Source: Clostridiales bacterium
Lineage (GTDB): Bacteria > Bacillota > Clostridia > Lachnospirales > WQUN01
Assembly: GCA_031273705.1 (NCBI GenBank)
Contig: JAISRJ010000007.1
Location: 1-7,959, forward strand
Direction: 5' to 3'
DNA length: 7,959 nucleotides
Below the pieces are notes generated by a model, which saw only the letters and a program-made list of their open reading frames with translations, was not told the origin of the DNA and ran no database searches. The stretch's first letter is position 1. Every line of letters starts with the position of its first letter. Below are positions 1-6,596 of this stretch, in pieces. The position numbers and the translations under genes are program-made.

Positions 1-19
1 TACGCACTAGAGGTTCCAT
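1..19 (-). CDS. Possible start of a gene following the substrate-binding protein (partial)
   Basis: Eleven bases after the TAG of the substrate-binding protein gene, an ATG (17-19) opens a frame reading M-E-P-L-V-R to the window edge with no stop. An AGGT that overlaps the preceding stop codon lies 8 bases upstream and could serve as a weak ribosome-binding site, which would fit translational coupling. By family habit the next gene would be the permease or ATPase of the ABC transporter, but six residues identify nothing. Only the position and the open frame are seen; the rest is inference. Confidence 0.25.
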
Positions 20-29
20 AACCGATTAC

Positions 30-1019
30 CTAATTAACAAAAAATTCCAATGAGACGAGATCTGTATAAGGCGGGCGAGCTGTTAATTCGCCCGCGGAAT
101 CAAGTACATCCAATAAGTGATTATAATCTTTTTCAGACAGCGCGGTCGTTCGGGCATAGGCTTCTATAGATTTGTATCGCTCTATAACGCGTTCAATATC
201 TTCGATTTTTGTGTCCGCAAAATATGGAGCCACTATTGTGGCTATTTCCTTCGCTGTGTGATTCCAAACAAAATCCTGTCCTTTTGAGACAGCGCGCGCG
301 AAATTTCTTATTATCTCCGGGTTTTTCTTTATATACTCGCGGCGGGCGTTGTAGGCGGTATATGGTATATCGCCGGAAAGTTCGCCCAGAGACATGAGCA
401 CGTATCCCTGGCCGTTATTTTCCATATTGCCCGCCAAGGGCTCGAAGGCCGTTACAAAATCACCGATGCCGCTGATAAACGCGCCGGACATAGCGTCAAA
501 CGCGATGGAAGTATCGACCGTCACATCTTCGCCCGGAATCAGGCCGTTCATCCTAAGAGAATATTCAAGACACATGACCGGCATTCCGCCTTTACGTCCG
601 CCAATTATATGCTTGCCGCGAAAGTCCTCGACCGTAAAATTTTCATCACTTTCACGCCCGACAATGAAAGAACCGTCGCGTTTTGTAAGCTGCGCGAAGG
701 TAACGGGATAGTTCGTATTACCTTGGTTGTAGACATATACAGTCTGTTCGGGACCGCAAAGACCTATTTCAGCGTCTCCGCTCATTACGGCGGTCATAAC
801 TTTATCCGCTCCGCCGCCGTTAAAAACTTCAAGCTGAATACCGAATTCCTCAAAATACCCCAGTCCCATAGCGACATATTGCGGAGCATAGAACAGTGAA
901 TGTGTAACTTCGCTTAACGTGATTTTAGTAAGCGCGTCTTCTTTTGCGCTGCTGCCGCATCCCGCCAGCATAACCAAAACTACCGCCGCCATTAAGGCTT
1001 TGCGAATGACTTTACTCAA
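30..1019 (-). CDS. ABC transporter substrate-binding lipoprotein, NMT1/THI5-like (NitT/TauT-type) family
   Basis: A 329-residue extracytoplasmic solute-binding protein expected to be lipid-anchored outside the membrane and to deliver a small ligand to an ABC permease. Residues 1-21 form a lipoprotein signal: a basic start (K3, R6, K7), a hydrophobic stretch and the lipobox L-A-G-C with C21 as the lipidation site. The mature part follows the NMT1/THI5 pattern: a first beta strand (ITLSEVTHSLFYAPQYVA, 33-50), then GYFEEFGI and GGGADKVMTAVMSGDAEIG (68-86), then AFEPLA near 191. The start is TTG (1017-1019), preceded by AGGGGGA (1025-1031) at 5 bases; it gives the basic n-region, which the internal ATG at codon 10 would lose. 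The upstream gap 1020-1086 holds only weak promoter matches (TAAAAT at 1051-1056) and no room for a sizeable riboswitch. The ligand is unknown: relatives bind nitrate, taurine, pyrimidine or riboflavin-like compounds. The Thi5 CCCFC motif is absent. The partner transporter genes are not in the window. Confidence 0.85.
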   Translation of the reverse strand: MSKVIRKALMAAVVLVMLAGCGSSAKEDALTKITLSEVTHSLFYAPQYVAMGLGYFEEFGIQLEVFNGGGADKVMTAVMSGDAEIGLCGPEQTVYVYNQGNTNYPVTFAQLTKRDGSFIVGRESDENFTVEDFRGKHIIGGRKGGMPVMCLEYSLRMNGLIPGEDVTVDTSIAFDAMSGAFISGIGDFVTAFEPLAGNMENNGQGYVLMSLGELSGDIPYTAYNARREYIKKNPEIIRNFARAVSKGQDFVWNHTAKEIATIVAPYFADTKIEDIERVIERYKSIEAYARTTALSEKDYNHLLDVLDSAGELTARPPYTDLVSLEFFVN

Positions 1020-1086
1020 AAATATCCCCCTATTAACATTATTTTACTGTATTTTATGCCGGCCGGGAGAGTTGTTGATTGTTTTT

Positions 1087-1132
1087 ACAAAAAAACGGGC
1101 GAGCACAGTTTACTCATACTGTGCTCGCCCGT
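1087..1132 (-). terminator. Strong intrinsic terminator after the rubredoxin gene
   Basis: A perfect 15-bp inverted repeat (1095-1109 with 1118-1132, 8-base loop) is G+C-rich in its body. On the minus strand it is followed directly by seven T (1095-1089, the first of them paired in the stem). It lies 33 bases after the rubredoxin stop codon and about 70 bases before the start of the substrate-binding protein gene, so it should end the rubredoxin transcript and insulate the next gene. There is no T run on the other side, so it should work in this direction only. Confidence 0.92.
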
Positions 1133-1164
1133 AACTCTTGTTCGTCTTTTTCTATTTTACGCAC

Positions 1165-1323
1165 CTACTGTTTTTCAAAACTATCTTTGCCAACGCCGCA
1201 AAGAGGACATACCCAATCATCCGGCAAATCTTCAAAGGCTGTGCCGGGCGCTATACCAGAATCGGGATCGCCCGCTTCCGGATCATACTCGTAATCGCAA
1301 ACCGTACATACCCACTTATCCAT
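1165..1323 (-). CDS. Rubredoxin
   Basis: A 52-residue protein, the usual length for a one-domain rubredoxin: a small cytoplasmic electron carrier with one iron held by four cysteines. It starts MDKWVCTVCDYEYDPEAGD and carries C-x2-C at C6/C9 and C-P-L-C-G at C39/C42, with the conserved aromatic W4, Y11 and W37, the acidic D-P-x-x-G turn, and the F-E-D-L-P-D-D-W segment before the second knuckle. The ATG (1321-1323) has a strong GGAGGT site (1329-1334) 5 bases upstream. In anaerobes rubredoxins usually pass electrons to rubrerythrin, superoxide reductase or flavodiiron proteins, so oxygen or peroxide defence is a likely role, but no partner gene is present here. It appears to be a single-gene transcript: a consensus promoter lies inside the end of pyk and a strong terminator follows. 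Family assignment is secure; the partner is inference. Confidence 0.96.
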   Translation of the reverse strand: MDKWVCTVCDYEYDPEAGDPDSGIAPGTAFEDLPDDWVCPLCGVGKDSFEKQ

Positions 1324-1364
1324 GGTTTACCTCCGTTTCGGTTTTTTCGGTTTTTACGTTTTTA

Positions 1365-1382
1365 CCTTAGTATACTTAGTAT
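1365..1382. repeat. Nine-base direct repeat in the rubredoxin leader
   Basis: Two adjacent 9-base units, CCTTAGTAT (1365-1373) and ACTTAGTAT (1374-1382), differ only in the first base and overlap the palindrome AGTATACT (1369-1376). They begin about 15 bases into the predicted rubredoxin transcript, between the pyk stop codon and the rubredoxin ribosome-binding site. They could be a regulator site or simply AT-rich leader sequence; nothing here names a regulator. Confidence 0.4.
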
Positions 1383-1385
1383 TCA

Positions 1386-3143
1386 TCAAATTTCTTTATA
1401 TCCATTATAAACAAACCCGTTTTTACTGTCAACAGTAATTGCTATTCCGTCGGGGATCAAGTCGATTACGCGCTGTTTCGCTATTATCAGTGGAATATCT
1501 AACGCTTTAGCTACTGTCTCGGCGTGCGAATTATCTACATTCTCCCAAGAACCTACTATTATCGCGCCCGCCTTGCGCAAATACTGCATCATATCATCCG
1601 ACGTTTTGGTAGTCACCAGAATATCCCCGCGTTTAAAAAAACGCTCTGTCTCGTCCATTAATTTTAGAACGCGCGAAGTACCTTTTATCACAACATCGCC
1701 CATGCATCGTCCTTTTATAAGAACGTCGCCTACTATACGCACTTTAAGAGTGTTTGTAGTGCCCGCGACCCCGACGGGAACACCCGCAACAGCGATAATT
1801 GCGTCGCCGTTTTTGGCAATGCCCGTTTCAAAAGCCTTTTGTTCGGCAATGTCAAATACTTCGTCGTTTCCGCTGATGTTTTCCGCAAGCATTGGAACAC
1901 AGCCCCAGGTTAAATTAAGCTGCCTGTAAACGCGCGTATCACTTGTAACCGCTACGATAGGACATATCGGTCGAAATTTGCTTACCATTTTAGAGGAAAA
2001 ACCTGAATCGGTGATACATACGACGCAAGCGGCGTTAAGATCGGCCGCCGAGGTGCACGCCGCGTAGCTTATCGCGTTTGTGATATTGGATTTAAAGAAT
2101 CCCCGCCGGCTGGTTATTCCGTTAAAATAATTGATAGACTCCTCCGCTTTTGTCGCGATACGCGCCATCATAGCCACGGCCTCCACCGGAAACGCGCCGC
2201 TGGCGGTTTCTCCGGATAGCATGATAACGTCGGAACCGTCGAATATCGCGTTTGCGACATCGTTGGCTTCGGCGCGGGTCGGACGCGGATTTTGAACCAT
2301 AGATTCCAACATCTGCGTCGCGGTTATTACCGGCTTGCCCAGCAAATTAGACTTTTGAATCAAAGTTTTTTGAACCAGAGGCACCTCTTCCGGGGCTATC
2401 TCCACACCCAGATCGCCGCGCGCTACCATTATTCCGTCGGCGACTTCCAAAATTGTATCCAGATTATTAACACCGTCGCGGCTTTCTATCTTGGCTATAA
2501 TTTGAATATCCTCGCCGCCGTTTTCCTCCAGAATCTCTCTGATTTTTAATATATCATTAGCGGATCGTATGAATGAAGCCGCTATATAATCAAAGCCCAT
2601 CTCTATTCCAAAAACGATGTCTTTAATATCCTGCTCGGTCAATGAAGGCAGATTCACATAAACATCCGGTACATTAACACCCTTGCGGGAACTTAAAAAG
2701 CCATTGTTTATAACCTCGCACATTATGTCTTCTTCCACAATATCTACGACTTTCAGTTCAAGCAACCCATCGTCCAGCAATACACGACTGCCGATTTTTA
2801 AATCGCGCGGCAATTCGGCGTAAGTTACGGATACCTGTGTCTTATCGCCCACAACATCGCGAGTTGTAAGCGTAAATCTATCGCCTTGGGATAAATAGAT
2901 TTTGTCCTCCGCAAAGGTTTTGATTCTTATCTCCGGACCTTTGGTGTCTAAAATCATTGGAATCGGCGCGTCGCAAGCCTCGCGGGCTTCTTTTAGTTTC
3001 CCGATCATTTCTGAATGGGATTCGTATGTGCCATGCGAAAAGTTAATCCGGGCGGCGTTCATGCCAGACAGTATCAAGTTTTTCATAGTTTCAACGTCGT
3101 TTGTGGCAGGCCCTAAAGTAGCCAAAATCTTTGTCTTTCGCAT
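1386..3143 (-). CDS. pyk: Pyruvate kinase, with C-terminal PEP-utiliser-like domain
   Basis: A cytoplasmic enzyme converting phosphoenolpyruvate and ADP to pyruvate and ATP, the last step of glycolysis. The chosen ATG (3141-3143) gives 585 residues, the length of the Bacillus-type enzyme, and begins MRKTKILATLGPAT as that family does. AAAGGA (3152-3157) is 8 bases upstream; an ATG three codons earlier would touch that site directly and is unlikely. The A domain has the ADP/metal residues R32, N34 and S36 (ARINFSHGTYESH) and D-T-K-G-P-E-I-R at 66-73. The B domain covers about 72-165. The catalytic lysine K218 and metal ligand E220 are in A-K-I-E-S; ARGDLG (241-246) and TATQMLES (from 274) complete the active site, and MLSGETASG follows. 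An allosteric C domain reaches about 470, then a PEP-utiliser-like domain with N-S-H-A near 538-541. It lies 100 bases after dnaE with no convincing promoter, so it is probably co-transcribed with dnaE. Its last codons contain the rubredoxin promoter. Confidence 0.97.
   Translation of the reverse strand: MRKTKILATLGPATNDVETMKNLILSGMNAARINFSHGTYESHSEMIGKLKEAREACDAPIPMILDTKGPEIRIKTFAEDKIYLSQGDRFTLTTRDVVGDKTQVSVTYAELPRDLKIGSRVLLDDGLLELKVVDIVEEDIMCEVINNGFLSSRKGVNVPDVYVNLPSLTEQDIKDIVFGIEMGFDYIAASFIRSANDILKIREILEENGGEDIQIIAKIESRDGVNNLDTILEVADGIMVARGDLGVEIAPEEVPLVQKTLIQKSNLLGKPVITATQMLESMVQNPRPTRAEANDVANAIFDGSDVIMLSGETASGAFPVEAVAMMARIATKAEESINYFNGITSRRGFFKSNITNAISYAACTSAADLNAACVVCITDSGFSSKMVSKFRPICPIVAVTSDTRVYRQLNLTWGCVPMLAENISGNDEVFDIAEQKAFETGIAKNGDAIIAVAGVPVGVAGTTNTLKVRIVGDVLIKGRCMGDVVIKGTSRVLKLMDETERFFKRGDILVTTKTSDDMMQYLRKAGAIIVGSWENVDNSHAETVAKALDIPLIIAKQRVIDLIPDGIAITVDSKNGFVYNGYKEI
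1404..1432 (-). promoter_or_regulatory. Consensus sigma-A promoter for rubredoxin, inside the 3' end of pyk
   Basis: On the minus strand the -35 hexamer TTGACA (1432-1427) and the -10 hexamer TATAAT (1409-1404) are both exact matches to the housekeeping consensus, with an optimal 17-base spacer. A start near 1397 would leave a leader of roughly 74 bases before the rubredoxin ATG. Both boxes lie in pyk codons, within the last 16 codons. No terminator is visible between pyk and rubredoxin, so some read-through from pyk is also possible. Confidence 0.85.
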
Positions 3144-3213
3144 TAAAATCATCCTTTCGTATATTGCGTAGAATAATCGCGGGAGCGGAGTCTTGCCGTC
3201 CGGTGAACAATGA

Positions 3214-3249
3214 GGTTAAGCCGAGGGCGGCGTTCCGCCGCCCCTAACC
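3214..3249. repeat. G+C-rich inverted repeat overlapping the dnaE stop codon
   Basis: A perfect 8-bp stem (GGGCGGCG at 3225-3232 with CGCCGCCC at 3236-3243) encloses a 3-base loop, and an outer 5-bp arm (GGTTA 3214-3218 with TAACC 3245-3249) extends it past a 6-base interior gap. The outer arm includes bases of the dnaE TAG. Neither strand has a T run after the stem, so it is not a standard intrinsic terminator. It could stabilise the 3' end of dnaE in a dnaE-pyk transcript, tune read-through, or be one copy of a dispersed palindromic element. Confidence 0.6.
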
Positions 3250-6200
3250 CACCTGTGGTACGGCTGAAATGTTTAGAAAATTTATGTCGTTAGCTACGAT
3301 TTTTATGTCTTCATCCTCGCGGACGCTGGCTTTGCCGGAAACAATTATAACAGCGTCCTCACTTAATCGTGAGGAAAACTTTTCATAAAGCTGCGAGAAT
3401 ACAATAACCTCGACAGAGCCGTACATATCCTCCACAGTTAGGAAGGCCATTGCCTTTCCTCCGTTACGAGTGTATTTAACAGTCTTGGAAGAAATCATTC
3501 CGCCGTAGCTTACAAATTCGTTGTCTTTTAGCATAAAATCCTTTAGCATAGAATCCTTTAGCATAGAATCCTTTGACGTCGTTTCGTTCTGCTGAGTAAA
3601 ATGGTAACTGAAGTTCTTAACGCTGCCTTCAAATTTATCTGAAAATTCTGACAAGGGATGCCCGCTGACATACACGCCCAGCACTTCTTTTTCATAAGCC
3701 AATAGTTGTCTGTTTGAGTATTCCTCTATACGAGGCAATTCATCCTTATAGATATCAAAGCCGGTCTCGTCCAGTTCAAATAAACTGATTTGCCCGACGA
3801 TATTACGCTTTTTACTGCCGTTAATCCCGTCCAAAATTCCCTTATATACAGTCATGTATTGGATTCGTTTCCCTCCGAAGGAATCAAATGCCCCGGCTTT
3901 TATAAAACTTTCGATACAACGCTTGTTCATATCCTTTCCATCCATGCGGCTGATAAATTCCGTCAAACTTGTAAATTTAGCGTTTTCACGTTCGCGCACT
4001 ATAGAATCTATTAATGCGCCGCCCACGCCTTTGATTGCGGCCAGACCAAAACGAATATTTTCGCCGGAGACGCTAAACCCGGAGAAACTTTCATTAATAT
4101 CCGGCGGCAGTATCAAGATACCCATTTTTTTGCACTCGTCGACATACTGTACCAATTTAGAAGTAAAATCCATAACCGACGTCATGGCAGCCGCCATAAA
4201 CTCCACCGGAAAAAAGACTTTTAACCAAGCCGTTTGGTAGCCTACAACCGCGTAAGCCGCGGCGTGGGATTTATTAAAGGCGTACCGGCCAAAATCAATC
4301 ATTTCATCAAAGATATGTTCGGCGACGTCTTTAGAAATATTACTTTTCGCGCAGCCCTCAACAAAGTTGTCCCGCTCCCGGTTCATAACCTCGGTTTTTT
4401 TCTTAGACATCGCCCGCCGAACCAAGTCGCTTCGGGCAAGGCTATACCCCGCAAGCTCGCGAACTATGCGGATAACTTGTTCCTGATATACAATACAGCC
4501 ATAAGTATCCGACAAAATCGGTTCTAAGGCGGGATGAGAATATTCAATCTTATCCGGATTATTTTTGCCCTTAATATATTTTGGGATAAAGTCCATCGGG
4601 CCCGGACGATACAGCGAAATTCCCGCGATAATATCCTCCAGTCTGGAAGGGGCTAGTTCGCGCATAAACGACTTCATCCCGCTGCTTTCCAGTTGGAAAA
4701 CACCTTCGGTCTTGGCCGCCGAAATAAGCTCATATACATAAGGATTATCTAAATCTATACGGTCGATATTAATGTTGATGTTCTTGCCGCGCTTTATCTC
4801 TCTAACCGCGTTCTGAATGACCGTGAGAGTGCGCAGCCCTAAAAAATCCATTTTAAGCAGACCCAGTTCCTCAATGGTGGTCATAGAAAATTGAGTGGTA
4901 ATAACGCCGTCGTTTTGATTAAGGGGCACATACTCCATTACAGGCTTGTCACAGATTACCACTCCGGCGGCGTGAGTGGAGGCGTGGCGCGGCAGACCTT
5001 CCAGACGTAAAGCCATTTCAATCAGATTTTTTGTGTCGTCCTCTTCCTCAAAAGCTTTTTTAAGTTCGAGATTTAATTCCATAGCGCGTTTAATGGTCAT
5101 GTTTAGCTCAAAGGGAATCATCTTGGCTATACGATCCACATCCGCGTAGGGCATAGCCAAAGCCCGGCCAACATCGCGAATAACGGCTTTAGCCCCCATT
5201 GTGCCAAAAGTGATTATCTGAGTTACATGGTCGGCGCCATATTTTTCTATAACGTAATCTATGACCTCCTGTCTGCGTTCATAACAAAAGTCGATATCAA
5301 TATCCGGCATAGAAACGCGTTCCGGATTTAAGAAACGTTCAAAAAGCAAATCGTACTTAAGCGGATCGATATTTGTTATCCCCAAACAATACGAAGCAAT
5401 GCTTCCCGAAGCCGAACCCCTGCCGGGACCGACCATTATACCATTCTTTTTCGCGTAGCGAATGAAGTCCCACGTTATAAGAAAATAATCCACGAAGCCC
5501 ATGTTCGCGATTACGGACAACTCATAATTCAGTCTCTCGAATAATCTGTCCGCACGCTCGCCATAGCGACGTCTTAAACCTTTAGAGCACAGTTTTTTTA
5601 GATAAGCGAAAGCGTCCTCACCGGGCGGCAGAGTAAATTTGGGTAATTTGTATTCGTTGAACTTAATTTCAATTTCACATTGATCGGCGATTTTTGAGGT
5701 ATTCTCTATAGCTTCAGGGATATACCCACCAAACGTCAGCCACATTTCTTCCGGTGATTTTAAGTAAAACTGTTCGCCTTCGTAGATCATTCTGTCAGAG
5801 TCGTTGATTGTCTTGCCGGTCTGGATACAGAGCAAAATCTCATGCGCCTTCGCGTCCGAGGCGTATATATAATGACTGTCGTTCGTGCAGACCAACGGAA
5901 TATCCAGCTCTTTGCTCATTTTAATCAGCGCTGTGTTTATCTGACGTTGGGCTTTTATGCCGTGATCCTGCAATTCCAAATAGAAATTATCTTTACCGAA
6001 TATGTCGGCATATTTTTGCGCCATTTCGGCGGCGGCGGGATAACCGCTCCGCAAAAACGTCTTGGCGACGGGTCCGGACATACAAGCCGACAACGCGATC
6101 AAGCCGTCTTTATATTGCTCCAGAACCTCTAAATCAACACGCGGTTTATAGTAAAACCCTTCTGTAAAACCTATAGACGAAAGTTTCATTAAATTATGAA

Positions 6201-6489
6201 AACCCGTTTGGTTTTTAACCAGCAGCACTAAATGATAATAGAAATTATCTTTGCTGTTTTCTTTATTAAGTCTGGAGCCGGAGGCGACATAAACCTCGCA
6301 GCCGATAATTGGCTTTATTCCGTTGGCTATCGCTTCTTTATAAAAGTCGATCACACCGTACATAACGCCGTGGTCGGTAAGGGCGATCGCGCTCATACCC
6401 AATTCTTTGGTTCGGGCGATTAACTCCTTTATTTTGGCTGACCCATCCAACAGACTATATTCAGAATGCACATGTAAATGTGTAAACAC
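3244..6489 (-). CDS. dnaE: DNA polymerase III alpha subunit, DnaE type
   Basis: The catalytic subunit of a C-family replicative DNA polymerase, 1081 residues from the chosen GTG (6487-6489), in line with DnaE proteins of about 1,100. That start gives M-F-T-H-L-H-V-H-S-E-Y-S, the usual DnaE N-terminus; AAGGGG (6498-6503) lies 8 bases upstream. An upstream in-frame TTG at 6567 would put the predicted promoter inside the gene and is rejected. Order of domains: PHP domain (1-about 210) with H6, H8, H40, E65 and N-D-S-H at 203-206, so the metal site looks intact; palm with G-P-G-R-G-S-A-S-G, P-D-I-D-I-D-F (D396, D398, D400) and K-M-D-F-L-G (D548); a helix-hairpin-helix I-K-G-V-G-G near 819-824; a clamp-binding peptide Q-I-S-L-F at 900-904; and an OB fold from about 990. 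In Firmicutes DnaE often works beside PolC, mainly extending primers; PolC is not visible here. A repeat-built linker lies at 974-988. Confidence 0.97.
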   Translation of the reverse strand: MFTHLHVHSEYSLLDGSAKIKELIARTKELGMSAIALTDHGVMYGVIDFYKEAIANGIKPIIGCEVYVASGSRLNKENSKDNFYYHLVLLVKNQTGFHNLMKLSSIGFTEGFYYKPRVDLEVLEQYKDGLIALSACMSGPVAKTFLRSGYPAAAEMAQKYADIFGKDNFYLELQDHGIKAQRQINTALIKMSKELDIPLVCTNDSHYIYASDAKAHEILLCIQTGKTINDSDRMIYEGEQFYLKSPEEMWLTFGGYIPEAIENTSKIADQCEIEIKFNEYKLPKFTLPPGEDAFAYLKKLCSKGLRRRYGERADRLFERLNYELSVIANMGFVDYFLITWDFIRYAKKNGIMVGPGRGSASGSIASYCLGITNIDPLKYDLLFERFLNPERVSMPDIDIDFCYERRQEVIDYVIEKYGADHVTQIITFGTMGAKAVIRDVGRALAMPYADVDRIAKMIPFELNMTIKRAMELNLELKKAFEEEDDTKNLIEMALRLEGLPRHASTHAAGVVICDKPVMEYVPLNQNDGVITTQFSMTTIEELGLLKMDFLGLRTLTVIQNAVREIKRGKNININIDRIDLDNPYVYELISAAKTEGVFQLESSGMKSFMRELAPSRLEDIIAGISLYRPGPMDFIPKYIKGKNNPDKIEYSHPALEPILSDTYGCIVYQEQVIRIVRELAGYSLARSDLVRRAMSKKKTEVMNRERDNFVEGCAKSNISKDVAEHIFDEMIDFGRYAFNKSHAAAYAVVGYQTAWLKVFFPVEFMAAAMTSVMDFTSKLVQYVDECKKMGILILPPDINESFSGFSVSGENIRFGLAAIKGVGGALIDSIVRERENAKFTSLTEFISRMDGKDMNKRCIESFIKAGAFDSFGGKRIQYMTVYKGILDGINGSKKRNIVGQISLFELDETGFDIYKDELPRIEEYSNRQLLAYEKEVLGVYVSGHPLSEFSDKFEGSVKNFSYHFTQQNETTSKDSMLKDSMLKDFMLKDNEFVSYGGMISSKTVKYTRNGGKAMAFLTVEDMYGSVEVIVFSQLYEKFSSRLSEDAVIIVSGKASVREDEDIKIVANDINFLNISAVPQVG
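3526..3570 (-). repeat. Three 15-bp in-frame tandem repeats inside dnaE
   Basis: Three adjacent 15-base units: 3556-3570 and 3541-3555 are identical, and 3526-3540 differs at two bases. They encode D-S-M-L-K, D-S-M-L-K and D-F-M-L-K at residues 974-988, between the clamp-binding peptide and the OB fold. Because the unit is a whole number of codons, copy-number changes would keep the reading frame. The near identity suggests recent slippage or duplication, and the place looks like a flexible linker. Confidence 0.9.
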
Positions 6490-6511
6490 TATCTCCACCC
6501 CTTGTAGGTTT

Positions 6512-6540
6512 ATTGTATCCTTTGGGGGTCGTGAATGCAA
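6512..6540 (-). promoter_or_regulatory. Predicted sigma-A promoter of dnaE
   Basis: On the minus strand a -10 hexamer TACAAT (6517-6512, 5 of 6 consensus) is preceded at 17 bases by TTGCAT (6540-6535, the TTG being the matching half of the -35). Transcription would start near 6505, leaving a leader of about 16 bases that contains little more than the ribosome-binding site. The position supports the GTG at 6487-6489 as the dnaE start. Confidence 0.6.
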
Positions 6541-6570
6541 GCCCGCTTGTTTATTTGGGCACGGCAAATT

Positions 6571-6596
6571 AATCTTATTGATAAATCTTATTGATA
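6571..6596. repeat. Perfect 13-base tandem repeat
   Basis: AATCTTATTGATA occurs twice with no gap (6571-6583 and 6584-6596), about 30 bases upstream of the predicted dnaE -35 box. Each unit with the base after it contains TCTTATTGATAA, close to a short palindrome, and on the minus strand TTATCAATA, which matches 7 of 9 positions of the DnaA box. It may be a regulator-binding pair or a simple slippage product. Confidence 0.8.

Noticed and set aside
71..95. 8-bp inverted repeat GCGGGCGA/TCGCCCGC near the 3' end of the substrate-binding protein gene
   Set aside because: It is inside coding sequence and has no T run; its resemblance to the 1095-1132 terminator stem (shared GGGCGAGC) is probably chance.
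3144..3152. pyk start three codons earlier (ATG at 3150-3152)
   Set aside because: The AAAGGA site would touch the codon with no spacing. The ATG at 3141-3143 has 8 bases of spacing and gives the family's usual first residues.
3153..3213. Promoter for pyk in the dnaE-pyk gap (TATTCT as -10)
   Set aside because: No acceptable -35 hexamer occurs at 16-18 bases upstream, so it is not annotated.
6490..6567. Longer dnaE starting at an in-frame TTG (6565-6567), adding 26 residues
   Set aside because: The added residues do not resemble a DnaE N-terminus, there is no good ribosome-binding site, and the predicted promoter lies inside this extension. The GTG at 6487-6489 has AAGGGG at 8 bases and gives the family N-terminus.
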